DNA from: Xanthobacteraceae bacterium | Lineage (GTDB): Bacteria > Pseudomonadota > Alphaproteobacteria > Rhizobiales > Xanthobacteraceae | Assembly (NCBI GenBank): GCA_019750915.1 | Contig: JAIENY010000005.1 | Span: forward strand, 78,952 to 142,951 | Reading direction: 5' to 3' | Length of the DNA stretch: 64,000 nt | Position numbers and translations under genes: made by a program | In this document: piece by piece, positions 31,826 through 41,265 of the stretch | How the letters are laid out: every line of letters starts with the position of its first letter | How positions within the stretch are numbered: position 1 is the first letter of the stretch | The notes under the pieces: generated by a model | Databases searched by the model: none | What the model was told of the DNA's origin: nothing | Seen by the model: the letters and a program-made list of their open reading frames with translations, nothing else

Positions 31826-34121
31826 TCAGCCCCCTTTTGCGACTGCCGAACCGATCGGCACAGGCATCGAGGATCCGCGAAATGCCTCCGTCGACTTGCG
31901 TGAGATCGGACGAATTCTCTGGCGCCGTTGGCGAACGATTGCTTACGTCTTGGCGGCAATGGTTGCTGCGGCTTTATCATATGCGTTCCTTGCCACGACA
32001 CGGTATACCGCCACCGCCACCATCCTGGTGGATCCGCGTCACGCCAACGTCGTCGATACAACTCAGCCTGTTCTGTCGAGCTATGGCACCGACGATGCGA
32101 CGATCGAGAGCCAGGTTCTCCTGATCCAGTCCATCGTCATTCTTCAGCGAGTCGTCGACAAACTGAAGCTGACGGAGGACACAGAATTTATGCCGAAAGC
32201 CGGGCTTCTTGACCCGGTCAAACAGATCATTGGCAGCCTTTTAAATGGTCCAGCGGATGCGGAACCAGACGATTCCGCACGCTCCAAATCAGTCGAAATC
32301 CTACAGCGGCAGCTAAAGGTCGTCCGGCAAGGCACAACGTTTCTTGTCGATATCAATATGGCGTCCGAATCTCCTCGGAAAGCTGCAGCCATCGCCAACG
32401 CCATCGCCAACGCGTACCTTGAAGAGCAGATCAAGGCGAAGTTCGATGTCACTCGAACCGCTGCGAGTTGGCTGAACGGACAGCTCGATGCCCTTAAGGC
32501 GAGAGTCGTCAGCTCCGAGAAGGCAGTCGAGGATTTCCGAACGGCAAATAACCTGGCTGTATCTCAGGGTGTCACGCTGAATGACCAGCAGATCACCGAT
32601 CTGAACAACAAGCTCGTTGCAACCCGTGCGGAAACTGCCGAAGCCCGTGCCAAATACGAACAAGTTCAGCAGCTGGCAAAATCCGGCGGCGATCCTGGCG
32701 GCTTCAATGCCGCCATCACCTCGGACGCCGTCACGAAGCTGCGGACGCAATACGCCGATATAGCAAAGAACGAAGCCGATCTGTCGAGCCGGTATGGGCC
32801 GCGCCATCCCCTGGTGGCCAGCGTTCACGCCCAGCTGCTGGATACCCAACGTCTGATCAATCAGGAAATCCAGCGCATTCTGCAGAGCACCGCCCACGAT
32901 TACGACGTGGCGCGATCGCGCGAAAAATCCCTGCAGGACAGCCTGGATCAACTCCAGAACATTTCCAGTGCCTCGGGGCAATCGCAAATCCGGCTACGTG
33001 AATTGCAGCGCGAGGCGGAAGCGAACCGCACGCTGTACGAATCCTATCTTGCACGCGCCAAGGAAACGACCTCTCAGGAGAGCCTTGATCTGCCGGATTC
33101 GCGAATCGTGACCAAGGCTTCCGTTCCGCTTCGCCCTTCTTCGCCAAAAAGCATGCTGGTCTTGGGACTGTCGATCGTGCTCGGGAGTGGCCTCGGGGTG
33201 ATCCTGGCGCTTGTGCTCGACTATCTCGACAGCCGTATCAAGACTCTTGAGCAGGCGGAAGCGATAGCGGGAGTTCCGGCGCTGGCCGCCCTGCCCCGGA
33301 TAGGGGTGCGTGAGCTGGCCGGCCGGGCCAAGCGAGGGCGAAACGAACTCAACGGCTACGACCCGCGAATTACGCGCCTTCTGCCCGCGCCGTTGCAGCC
33401 CCCATTGATGCGGTATGCCATCGAAGAGCCCGGAACGTTTTTTGCGGAAGCCATACGGGCCACCCGGCTTTCAATTCAGAGATCGCTACGCACGCAGTCC
33501 GTAAAGGTCATCCTGGTGACATCGCCACTCGACGGTGAGGGAAAAACAACGCTCGCCTGCAATCTTGCGCTTTCCTTCGCCACGCTCGGCGTCAAAACAC
33601 TCCTGATTGACGGAGATCTTCGCAATCCGGGTTTGACGCGGGCGTTGAGCCCGAACGCCGACGCCGGCTTGATGCAGGTGGCGACCAACCAATGCTCGAT
33701 CGAGCGTGCGATTCTCTTTGATCGCAGCTCCGGCCTTTCGATCCTGCCCTCGCCCGTGGTGGACAATGACGATACCATCACCGAATTGATGTTCTCGGAG
33801 GAGATCGTTTCAGTAATCGACCGGCTGCGTGTCCATTACGAGCTGATCATCATCGACTCGCCGCCGCTCATCCCCCTTGTCGACGGCCGAGCACTCGCCG
33901 AACTTGCTGACCGTATTGTTCTTGCGCTCGCGTGGGACCAGACACCGCGAGAGATTGTCGCTCACACAATGGAATTGCTCGCCCCGGTGTCGGATCGCGT
34001 TCTCGGCACGGTGCTGACCCAGGTCGATCTCAGCCGTTTGCGGTTCTACGATTACTATCGGAGTTCCGCCTACCTGAAACCGTACGGAGCACCTCAGGCT
34101 GCACGCGGAGCCGTTCATTGA
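31806..34121 (+). CDS. Polysaccharide co-polymerase / tyrosine autokinase (Wzc/GumC/ExoP type)
   Basis: A 771-residue inner-membrane protein. The N-terminal Wzz domain starts after a first membrane helix (IAYVLAAMVAAALSYAFLA), a long periplasmic coiled coil runs to about residue 430, and a second helix (LVLGLSIVLGSGLGVILAL) follows. The cytoplasmic BY-kinase has Walker A TSPLDGEGKTTLACN, Walker A' LLIDGDLRN and Walker B LIIIDSPP. The C-terminus carries a tyrosine cluster (FYDYYRSSAYLKPYG) for autophosphorylation. All parts of an active single-chain Wzc are present. It controls chain length and couples polymerisation to export. The start at 31806 corrects the track start inside the barrel gene. 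Confidence 0.94.
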   Translation: MLQRSSDQPPFATAEPIGTGIEDPRNASVDLREIGRILWRRWRTIAYVLAAMVAAALSYAFLATTRYTATATILVDPRHANVVDTTQPVLSSYGTDDATIESQVLLIQSIVILQRVVDKLKLTEDTEFMPKAGLLDPVKQIIGSLLNGPADAEPDDSARSKSVEILQRQLKVVRQGTTFLVDINMASESPRKAAAIANAIANAYLEEQIKAKFDVTRTAASWLNGQLDALKARVVSSEKAVEDFRTANNLAVSQGVTLNDQQITDLNNKLVATRAETAEARAKYEQVQQLAKSGGDPGGFNAAITSDAVTKLRTQYADIAKNEADLSSRYGPRHPLVASVHAQLLDTQRLINQEIQRILQSTAHDYDVARSREKSLQDSLDQLQNISSASGQSQIRLRELQREAEANRTLYESYLARAKETTSQESLDLPDSRIVTKASVPLRPSSPKSMLVLGLSIVLGSGLGVILALVLDYLDSRIKTLEQAEAIAGVPALAALPRIGVRELAGRAKRGRNELNGYDPRITRLLPAPLQPPLMRYAIEEPGTFFAEAIRATRLSIQRSLRTQSVKVILVTSPLDGEGKTTLACNLALSFATLGVKTLLIDGDLRNPGLTRALSPNADAGLMQVATNQCSIERAILFDRSSGLSILPSPVVDNDDTITELMFSEEIVSVIDRLRVHYELIIIDSPPLIPLVDGRALAELADRIVLALAWDQTPREIVAHTMELLAPVSDRVLGTVLTQVDLSRLRFYDYYRSSAYLKPYGAPQAARGAVH

Positions 34122-35542
34122 AGACGAGATTCGCACCGGCCGGCTATCATTATGCCGCATCCGCAGCGGCACGGCGTGCTTTCGCAATTGACGATGACGG
34201 CCATTCCCAGCGTATACGAACGTCTCGACACGGACTGGATGGCGTCCACGGCTTGATGGATCTCACAATTGTCGGCCTCGCCGCACTCGCGGTCCTTCTT
34301 CTTCTCACTGTTTCCTCGTCGTTGCTCACTAATTTTCACATCCACTACGTATCAGCCGGGGGTATGTTTTTCGAAAAACTCCATGCGGCGACGTACCTGG
34401 TCCTTCTCGCCCTCACACTCTGCATGGTCCGTCATGGCGATCCGATTGGCGATTTATTAAAGCTCCTGTCACAGGCGAGGCTGACGCTTGTGTTGGTGCT
34501 GTGCTGGTTCGCGCTGCTCGCCCAATTGATTGTCCTGAAGCGCCCATTCACGCCAATCATCGACACGTTTCTCCTCCCACCGCTGATTTTCTTGATGCTG
34601 CTCCGGCTGTCGCCGCCGCAGAAGCATTTTCTGGCATCTGTCTTTCATGCTGGAATATTCCTGAACGTCGCCTTGGGATATTATGAATATTTTTCGGGCC
34701 ATCGTTTAATCCCGCTGACGGTCGGTAACGTCGTTGTTCTGGGCGAATGGCGATCAGCGGCCTTGCTTGGTCACCCGCTGACCGCCTCCGGCCTGATCGC
34801 TGCCTACCTTATGGCGCTAATCATGCGCCCTGCCATCCTGCCGCCATCGATCCGGTTGACTGCCATCGCATTTTGTTTTCCGTCCCTGATGGTGTTCGGC
34901 GGCCGCACCGCGTTAATCACGACAATCGCGGTTGTCGGAATTCTGGTTTTTGCGGAATCGATCCGGCTGATGCGTGGCAAGCGAACTTCGCTCCTGACAG
35001 TGATCGCCTCGCTGTGTCTGATCTGTGTTGTCACCGCACTGATCGTCGTTGCGCTCGGCACGGGCGTATTCGACAAGATGCTTTTGCGGTTTTCCTCGGA
35101 CAAGGGAAGCGCACTCGCTCGCTTTGCAACGTTACATTTTCTTTCGTATCTGGATTGGCACGAACTGCTCTTCGGTGCGGCTCCTGACCGCATCACATCA
35201 CTTCAATCACAGCTCGGACTGAACTACGGCATCGAGAACTTCTGGGTATCCTGCGTTGCGCAATTCGGAATCGTGCACACCGCTCTCATGACGATTGGGC
35301 TAATGTGTTTTTTCGCCGATCTGGCGCGACGGTCGCATCCAGGAATATGGGCGATATTCCTGTTGCTCCTCATGATCGCCGCGAGTTCTGTGAGCTTCTC
35401 CTCGAAGAACATTCAGCTCGCCCAATTTATCGTCCTGATCGTGCTGCTGCTGCCGAAAGAGCGGCCGGCGAGCCCGGTCAGGAGGACGCAACCATCCTTC
35501 GAGCGACAACGCCGCCTTTCTTCATCGCCATCGATCTGGTGA
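34118..35542 (+). CDS. O-antigen ligase / Wzy-like polysaccharide polymerase
   Basis: A polytopic inner-membrane protein with about ten hydrophobic helices and a large periplasmic loop with conserved Arg and His (GEWRSAALLGHPLTASG, then FGGRTALITT), as in Wzy_C/WaaL proteins. I start at a TTG at 34118 that overlaps the kinase stop and has GGAG seven bases upstream. This adds a 46-residue cytoplasmic N-terminus; the ATG at 34256 is the alternative but lacks a ribosome binding site. In this operon it should join lipid-linked repeat units at the periplasmic face. The C-terminal tail is basic. Confidence 0.8.
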   Translation: MKTRFAPAGYHYAASAAARRAFAIDDDGHSQRIRTSRHGLDGVHGLMDLTIVGLAALAVLLLLTVSSSLLTNFHIHYVSAGGMFFEKLHAATYLVLLALTLCMVRHGDPIGDLLKLLSQARLTLVLVLCWFALLAQLIVLKRPFTPIIDTFLLPPLIFLMLLRLSPPQKHFLASVFHAGIFLNVALGYYEYFSGHRLIPLTVGNVVVLGEWRSAALLGHPLTASGLIAAYLMALIMRPAILPPSIRLTAIAFCFPSLMVFGGRTALITTIAVVGILVFAESIRLMRGKRTSLLTVIASLCLICVVTALIVVALGTGVFDKMLLRFSSDKGSALARFATLHFLSYLDWHELLFGAAPDRITSLQSQLGLNYGIENFWVSCVAQFGIVHTALMTIGLMCFFADLARRSHPGIWAIFLLLLMIAASSVSFSSKNIQLAQFIVLIVLLLPKERPASPVRRTQPSFERQRRLSSSPSIW

Positions 35543-35551
35543 GGTCTCAAT

Positions 35552-36634
35552 ATGACGATCTACGTCGACCATACCCACCTCGGCCGCCATGTCACCGGGC
35601 TGGAGCGAATCACACTCGAGTTGTTTACCGAAAGTGCATTGGCACCGCTGAGTGTCGTCCCGGTCACCGCGCAGGGAACCCGCCGCATGGTGACGGCGCA
35701 GACGATCGGATTACCCCTTCGGCTTGCAGCATCTTCTTCCGTATTGTTGTGTCCCGGATTTCCACCCAGCCCGTTACTTCGGCCGTTTGCGTCGCGGGTC
35801 CTGCCATATTTCCACGACGATTTCTTGATCTCGCGGCGGCAGGATCTCAACATCCGCGCCAAACTCTATATGGCAGCGCCGTTCAGGCTGGCACTCAGGA
35901 CCTTTCCTCGCTTTTTGACGAATTCGGCAACCACACGCGGTCGCCTGATGAAATACAGCCGCTCCGACGCGTCGATCACATTATATAGGCCTCCGGTCCG
36001 GAACGTTTTCTCGGTATCGCACAACGCGCGCGCCGAAAGGCCCCTTTTGACAAAGGCTCCGCGTCTGATCGCGCTGGGTACCGTCGAACCTCGAAAAAAC
36101 CTGATCGCCGCCGGAAAGCTCCTCTGCGAACTTCGCGCAGCCGGCTTCGACGCCGCGACGCTCGACATCGTCGGGCGGCGCGGCTGGGGTAGCGACTGGG
36201 ACATACTTCAAGCCATTCCCGGCGTAAGATTGCATGGCTATCAATCGTCGGATCGCGTAGCGGAGTTGCTGCAGGCGGCGGACATCTTCGTCTGCACTTC
36301 TCACGACGAAGGCCTCGGTCTTCCATTGCTGGAGGCGCAATATGCCGGGCTTCCAATCGTCGCGCCCGATGCCGATGTGTTCAGGGAGGTTCTCGGCCTC
36401 TCCGGTCTCTTTATCGATCCGGCCAATGCGGTGGCGAGCAGCCGAACGCTTTCCGAGCTGATGCGAGGCGACGACTGGCGGCGTCGTTATGCCCAGCTCG
36501 CAAGAGACAACCTGGCGAGATGGAACGCCCTCGCCGCTGCTGACCGCGACAACGTCATCGATATCATTTCGCAAATGGAGACCGAACCGAAATCCCGCGC
36601 GCAGCAATTGCCGCGGCATACAGCGGCGCGTTGA
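35552..36634 (+). CDS. Glycosyltransferase family 4 (probable mannosyltransferase)
   Basis: A 360-residue GT-B fold enzyme. The N-terminal half is short and variable; the C-terminal half has the GT4 nucleotide-sugar site: GTVEPRKNL near residue 171, then LLQAADIFVCTSHDEGLGLP and LLEAQYAGLPIVAPD with the E-x7-E pair. It lacks a signal peptide and should act at the cytoplasmic membrane on the lipid-linked repeat unit. GTVEPRKN is frequent in GDP-mannose-using enzymes, which agrees with manC nearby, but donor and acceptor are not certain. It lies nine bases after the polymerase gene. Confidence 0.88.
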   Translation: MTIYVDHTHLGRHVTGLERITLELFTESALAPLSVVPVTAQGTRRMVTAQTIGLPLRLAASSSVLLCPGFPPSPLLRPFASRVLPYFHDDFLISRRQDLNIRAKLYMAAPFRLALRTFPRFLTNSATTRGRLMKYSRSDASITLYRPPVRNVFSVSHNARAERPLLTKAPRLIALGTVEPRKNLIAAGKLLCELRAAGFDAATLDIVGRRGWGSDWDILQAIPGVRLHGYQSSDRVAELLQAADIFVCTSHDEGLGLPLLEAQYAGLPIVAPDADVFREVLGLSGLFIDPANAVASSRTLSELMRGDDWRRRYAQLARDNLARWNALAAADRDNVIDIISQMETEPKSRAQQLPRHTAAR

Positions 36635-36665
36635 CGATGATGTCTGTTTTAAGCGGGGACCCGGC

Positions 36666-37718
36666 ATGACCATAGCCGCACGGGGTTTGACGAATTGGGC
36701 TACGACGAAAGATGCCGCGAGCACGACTCGAGAGCGAAACATCTCGGTCGATACGATGCGGGGCGCTGCCATTCTGATGGTGATCGGCATTCATTCTCTG
36801 CCACAGCCGCTGTCGGCACCTTGGCAGATCCTCCTCGATTCCGCGCTACGCCCTTGCGTGCCAATCTTTCTGTTTGCCTCGGGTTTTCTCTCGGCGGGAA
36901 AGGACGGCATTCCGATCCCGCGTCGGTTGAAAGCGGCGATGATCCCCTATGCGATCGCGTTCGTTGCGGCGTATCTGTACATGGCGCTCCACAATCCGCA
37001 GATGGATCATCGTCCGGTCGTTGCGTTTGCCCGCTTCTCGCTCGCTTACGTTTTTGTCTATTATTATGTGTTCGTATATGTCGGTTGCACGATCTGCATC
37101 TGGCTCGTGTTGAAGCTTGCAAGGCCTGACGAAAACGGACTCGCGTTTCTTGCAGCCTTATTGATGACGGCGATCGGGCTTGGCCTTTTGGCAGGCGCTT
37201 ATATCGATCCGCTGATGACGAAATATAACCTCTCGCCCTCATTGATCGAGGAAGCACGAATGAGGGATATTCCGTTCTGGTTTTCTTTTTTGGCGCTCGG
37301 ATTCCTGGTCGGAATGTTACCCGATCGCGCCGTCCTCTCGGACATGAAGCCCACTCTCCTCATCATCACCCTTGCGACTTTCGCAGCTTACGGAGCTGTG
37401 CGGCTCGCGCGCATCGGCGACTACGCCGATTATGATTCGATCGCCTTTTTCCTCTATGCGTCGTTCGCCACTCTCTTGCTATTTTCGTCGGGGCTGTCTT
37501 CGACCCTGATCGCCAAGCTCGGCTCCGGCAGCTATTTCATTTATCTGTGGCACATCTTCGTCATCATGCTTTTGCGTGATCATGCCGGACTTGGGCAATT
37601 CAATCCGTTGATCGAGTTCACAGTAACATTTGCGATCACAACAGCTGTGATTGTAACGATATTGATCGCGGTACGCCGGTTCTCCAGCTCCCGCGTTGCC
37701 CATTGGCTGGGAGCCTGA
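36666..37718 (+). CDS. Acyltransferase family 3 membrane protein
   Basis: A 350-residue protein with about ten membrane helices. SVDTMRGAAILMVIGIHSLP at about residue 27 holds the family's Arg and His block; helices with few loops follow and the C-terminus is GSYFIYLWHIFVIMLL. These enzymes O-acetylate or otherwise acylate exported polysaccharides, like GumF/GumG or ExoZ. The start at 36666 is preferred because the track start reads within the glycosyltransferase gene. The flippase start follows two bases after its stop. The polymer is therefore probably acylated. Confidence 0.88.
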   Translation: MTIAARGLTNWATTKDAASTTRERNISVDTMRGAAILMVIGIHSLPQPLSAPWQILLDSALRPCVPIFLFASGFLSAGKDGIPIPRRLKAAMIPYAIAFVAAYLYMALHNPQMDHRPVVAFARFSLAYVFVYYYVFVYVGCTICIWLVLKLARPDENGLAFLAALLMTAIGLGLLAGAYIDPLMTKYNLSPSLIEEARMRDIPFWFSFLALGFLVGMLPDRAVLSDMKPTLLIITLATFAAYGAVRLARIGDYADYDSIAFFLYASFATLLLFSSGLSSTLIAKLGSGSYFIYLWHIFVIMLLRDHAGLGQFNPLIEFTVTFAITTAVIVTILIAVRRFSSSRVAHWLGA

Positions 37719-37720
37719 CA

Positions 37721-39163
37721 ATGCTGCTGCGGCACACGATTCTGTATCTTCCGGCGCAAATCATCGGTCCGCTGTTCCAGCTTCTGGCAATGATCATCTG
37801 GACGCACGTCGTCAATGATCACACGCTCGGCGTCATCACGCTGATCACGGCTTCACACGAGTTACTTCAGATCGCGTTTCTGGCCTGGTGGTCGCAATTC
37901 GCACTTCGATTTTTCGGACGTTATCAAGGCGCGGACGATGAACAGCGCTTTTACAGAACTGAGAGTTTCATCCTGCTGATCTCGATCGCACTGCAGAGCA
38001 TCGCCATCGTCGGGATCATACTGATCGTGATCGCGCCAGACGCCAGCTCCTTCCTGCTGATGGCAGGAGTCGGTTATGTCATAACAAGATCACTCAATCT
38101 CTATATCGCGGAACGCGCGCGCGCCCGGCAACAGATCGCTGTTTACACGATACAGCAGATCGTCGGCCCATCTGCGGGCCTTCTCGTCGGATTGATTCTC
38201 ATTCACCTATTCGGCCAAGCGCCGGAATGGCCGCTGGCCGGATATTCCGTCATGCAGCTTCTGGCGGCCGTCGTGGTGCTCCCATCAATGGGATACAGCA
38301 AACGTATATGGCCGGTCGACCGCGAGATATTTGCACACGCCCTGCACTACGGCGTGCCGATTATCATCGGCGGAGCGCTTGGCTGGGTGGGCCTGAACGC
38401 GTCGCGCTTTGTCATCAACGATATGCTCGGAGTTGCTGCGGCGGGTCTCTTCGCGGTGGGTTATGGTTTGGGCCAGCGTGCCGCGGCCGTTGCGGCCATG
38501 CTGGTCACGGCCGCGGCCTTCCCCCTGGCTGTCAAGCATATGGAACAGGGGGGCAGCAAGGCCGCGATGCGGCAATTGGTGGATAACAGCGCACTTTTGT
38601 TCGCTATCCTGGTTCCGAGTGTCGCGGGGATTTATTCGCTGCGCGCCGAGATAGTGCATCTTCTGATCGCGATGCCGTTTCAGCAGGTCACGCTCGCTAT
38701 TCTCCCGCTGTCGACTCTGGCCGGATCGATCCGCAATTTGCGAGCCCACTTCGGCGATCAGGTCTTTTTACTTCATAACCGCACACGCCTGATGGTCGTG
38801 GTTTCCTCTATTGATGCTGCTGTCACCGTCATCTGCAGTATTGTGTTTATCAGATACTGGGGCCTCGTCGGCGCCGCCGCGGCAACCGTCGTCTCCGCAT
38901 GTGCCGCCGCCTCCGTCAGCTTCGCGATCGGCTTCAGCCGCTTCGGATTGAGCCTCCCCGTCTCTCATCTGACACGATCGGCGCTGGCAACAGCCGTCAT
39001 GATGATCGTGCTGTATAATGTTTCAGAGGCTGGAAATCTCGGCGTTTTCGGTCTTCACATTATACTGGGGGCTGCCGCCTATGGCGCAACGCTTGCGCTG
39101 CTTTACGCCCCTCAGCTCATTAAGTTGAGAGCCATACGAGCCCAGCAGCCGCTTCAGGGTTAA
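37721..39163 (+). CDS. Polysaccharide flippase (Wzx/MATE-like)
   Basis: A 480-residue protein with twelve to fourteen predicted membrane helices, little else than short loops, and the MVF-superfamily look of Wzx/GumJ flippases (RHTILYLPAQIIGPLFQLLA, GVPIIIGGALGWVGLNASRF). GGGAG precedes the ATG at 37721 at correct spacing; the track start at 37703 is earlier. It would turn lipid-linked repeat units to the periplasmic side for the Wzy-like polymerase. Its neighbours supply the polymerase, co-polymerase and decorating enzyme of the same pathway. Confidence 0.88.
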   Translation: MLLRHTILYLPAQIIGPLFQLLAMIIWTHVVNDHTLGVITLITASHELLQIAFLAWWSQFALRFFGRYQGADDEQRFYRTESFILLISIALQSIAIVGIILIVIAPDASSFLLMAGVGYVITRSLNLYIAERARARQQIAVYTIQQIVGPSAGLLVGLILIHLFGQAPEWPLAGYSVMQLLAAVVVLPSMGYSKRIWPVDREIFAHALHYGVPIIIGGALGWVGLNASRFVINDMLGVAAAGLFAVGYGLGQRAAAVAAMLVTAAAFPLAVKHMEQGGSKAAMRQLVDNSALLFAILVPSVAGIYSLRAEIVHLLIAMPFQQVTLAILPLSTLAGSIRNLRAHFGDQVFLLHNRTRLMVVVSSIDAAVTVICSIVFIRYWGLVGAAAATVVSACAAASVSFAIGFSRFGLSLPVSHLTRSALATAVMMIVLYNVSEAGNLGVFGLHIILGAAAYGATLALLYAPQLIKLRAIRAQQPLQG

Positions 39164-39172
39164 GTCGGCGGC

Positions 39173-40273
39173 TCATGCCCTTTTGGCGTTGGCGAATGCT
39201 CGCTGCATGGCGAACCAGAGCGGCTTGCGCTGAAGCTCCGAATCGTAAGGAAGCGGGCGAGGCATTCGTACCGACGTCGGATCCTTCTTTTTGGCAGCGT
39301 CGGTATAAAATGAATACTTATCCGCGAGCTCCCAGGCAATGACGACCTTTACCGCCGGGATACGGAGTACCGTATTGAGAAATTGCTCCGCCGTCTTTGC
39401 GACCATCTCATCGCGCGCCTTGATATCATCCGGAAATGTGTCGTCTCTCACGTCAAACTCGGTAATATAAATGTCGACGCCCAGACCTGCGAGTTCATGG
39501 ACAAATTCTGCGAATCGCTGAGGATCGTGCGGGTATTTTGGCTGAAGATGCCCCTGTAGTCCCACCGCGTTCAGCCGAACGCCGCCATCCTTCAGCTCCC
39601 TGACAAGTTTGAGAATTCCGGCACGAACCGCAAGACCGACATCGTCGTCGCGCTCGGTCTGGGCTTCGTTCAAAACAAATTTGGTGGTCTTGTCGACAGA
39701 GTTCGCACGTTCAAAAGCGCGCCTGATGTAGTCTGTTCCGAATGCATCATACCATGGACCCAACCTGTATCCGCCTGGCGCCTTGTGCCCTGGCCAAAAT
39801 GGCTCGTTGACAATGTCCCATGAATGCAGCTTGCCAATGTACCGGCCAACAACCTCCTCGATATAGCCGTCAAAGAACGTCTGCCGCTCCGATTTCGACA
39901 TGCTGCGAACCCATTGCGGAACCCATTCATTCCAAATCACGCAATGCCCCCGCATCGGAATGCGATTCGTCGCACAGAATTTCAGCAGACGATCGGCGCT
40001 CTCGAAATGTTTGGCGCCCGGCTGTGGAGCAATGCTGCCCATTTTCAACGCGGTGTCTGTTGTGATGATACGCGCTTCGTCGGTGTAAAGATCGCGATAC
40101 CCAACATCCTTGTCGATTTCATAGCCAGCTGCCGCCCCGAACATCAATCCGCTGCCCGCAGCGGCGGCGCCCAACGTGCTTTGAGAACCGGCAGCTGATT
40201 TATTTTGCGACATCATCGTCACTGCGCTGCCCGAAATAATCGCGACTGCATCTCTCCGCGTCACTGTTCTCAT
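39173..40273 (-). CDS. GH10-family endo-beta-1,4-xylanase-like glycoside hydrolase
   Basis: A 366-residue secreted GH10 protein. The N-terminus has VTRRDAVAIISGSAVTM, a twin-arginine-like signal. The TIM barrel then carries MRGHCVIWNEWVPQW (substrate-site His/Trp), the acid/base Glu in SWDIVNEPFW and the nucleophile Glu in YITEFDVRDD, so it should be active. GGAG eight bases before the ATG at 40273 sets the start. It is the only minus-strand gene inside the plus arm of the exopolysaccharide locus. It may trim or depolymerise the exopolysaccharide or a plant beta-1,4-glycan; GH10 enzymes act on xylan, so the backbone or target may be beta-1,4-linked. Confidence 0.92.
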   Translation of the reverse strand: MRTVTRRDAVAIISGSAVTMMSQNKSAAGSQSTLGAAAAGSGLMFGAAAGYEIDKDVGYRDLYTDEARIITTDTALKMGSIAPQPGAKHFESADRLLKFCATNRIPMRGHCVIWNEWVPQWVRSMSKSERQTFFDGYIEEVVGRYIGKLHSWDIVNEPFWPGHKAPGGYRLGPWYDAFGTDYIRRAFERANSVDKTTKFVLNEAQTERDDDVGLAVRAGILKLVRELKDGGVRLNAVGLQGHLQPKYPHDPQRFAEFVHELAGLGVDIYITEFDVRDDTFPDDIKARDEMVAKTAEQFLNTVLRIPAVKVVIAWELADKYSFYTDAAKKKDPTSVRMPRPLPYDSELQRKPLWFAMQRAFANAKRA

Positions 40274-40467
40274 CGCATCATCTCCGTTCAAAATTATTTT
40301 GTTCGTCGCGCTGCACGCATCGCCATCGTTGCGACGCAATGGTTCGATTTCATGACCATGTTCGCCGATGAGGACAATCGGTGAGCACATCATCACAGCA
40401 TGATGTTCGATGAGACGTTTTGTTGCGTGCGTGCGTCACTATCTCATGTCGTCATTGGGGAATGAAC

Positions 40468-41265
40468 ATGTTGGACACGCATTCGTCACGCACCGGCCAC
40501 AGTCTCTCTGTCAACAGCGTTTCGATAAATATCGCATCGATATCGGAAGCGGTGTCCGCAATCGTCGACGCTGCGGAACGAGGCGACAACTTTTCTGTCT
40601 GCACGCTCAACCTTGATCACGTTGTTTTACTGGAGCGGCGCGCTGATTTCAGAAACGCCTACCGACGTGCGCGTTTTGTCACAGCGGACGGCTTCCCGAT
40701 CGTCGCACTGAGCCGCATGATCGGGTCTCAGATTACGCGGACGACTGGCGCTGATCTCGTCGATCCTCTGTGCGAGGCCGCACGGCGTCACAATTTGCCG
40801 ATATTTCTGCTCGGCACCAATTCTCTGGCACTTGCAGCGACGGCAAAACAGCTTTCGCAAAAATATCGCGGCATCAATCTTGCGGGCTACTTCACACCAG
40901 GGCGCAATTTCGATCCCTACTCACGCGAGGCCGATTTCGCCATCGAGGCGATACGACGATCGGGAGCGCGTCTCTGTTTTGTGGCGTTGGGCGCGCCCAA
41001 GCAGGAAATCTTCGCCGCACGCTGTCTCGACCGGCTCGACGGGACAGGCATGCTGTGCATCGGCGCCGCGCTGGACTTCATCGCGGGAACTCAGACTCGA
41101 GCGCCTCTCTTCACTCAGAAGGCCGGTCTGGAATGGGCTTGGCGAATGATGCGAGAACCGCGGCGTCTTGGCCCGAGATATGTTCGTTGCATGGCCGTCG
41201 TCCCTAAACTCGTGGTCAAAACCCTTCCCCAGATCATCAGCGCGCGAATGAGGAGTGCCGTATGA
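40468..41265 (+). CDS. WecB/TagA/CpsF-family glycosyltransferase (GT26, GumM-like)
   Basis: A 265-residue GT26 enzyme. CTLNLDHVVLLERRADFRNA, FVTADGFPIV, GADLVDPLCEAARRHNLPIF and CFVALGAPKQEIF are the conserved family blocks, including the catalytic Asp. Family members include WecG, TagA and GumM; GumM adds a beta-1,4-glucose to the lipid-linked sugar. The ATG at 40468 follows a GGGGA and fits the family length; an ATG six bases upstream is possible. It overlaps the next glycosyltransferase by four bases. Glucosyl transfer here is inferred from GumM. Confidence 0.9.
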   Translation: MLDTHSSRTGHSLSVNSVSINIASISEAVSAIVDAAERGDNFSVCTLNLDHVVLLERRADFRNAYRRARFVTADGFPIVALSRMIGSQITRTTGADLVDPLCEAARRHNLPIFLLGTNSLALAATAKQLSQKYRGINLAGYFTPGRNFDPYSREADFAIEAIRRSGARLCFVALGAPKQEIFAARCLDRLDGTGMLCIGAALDFIAGTQTRAPLFTQKAGLEWAWRMMREPRRLGPRYVRCMAVVPKLVVKTLPQIISARMRSAV

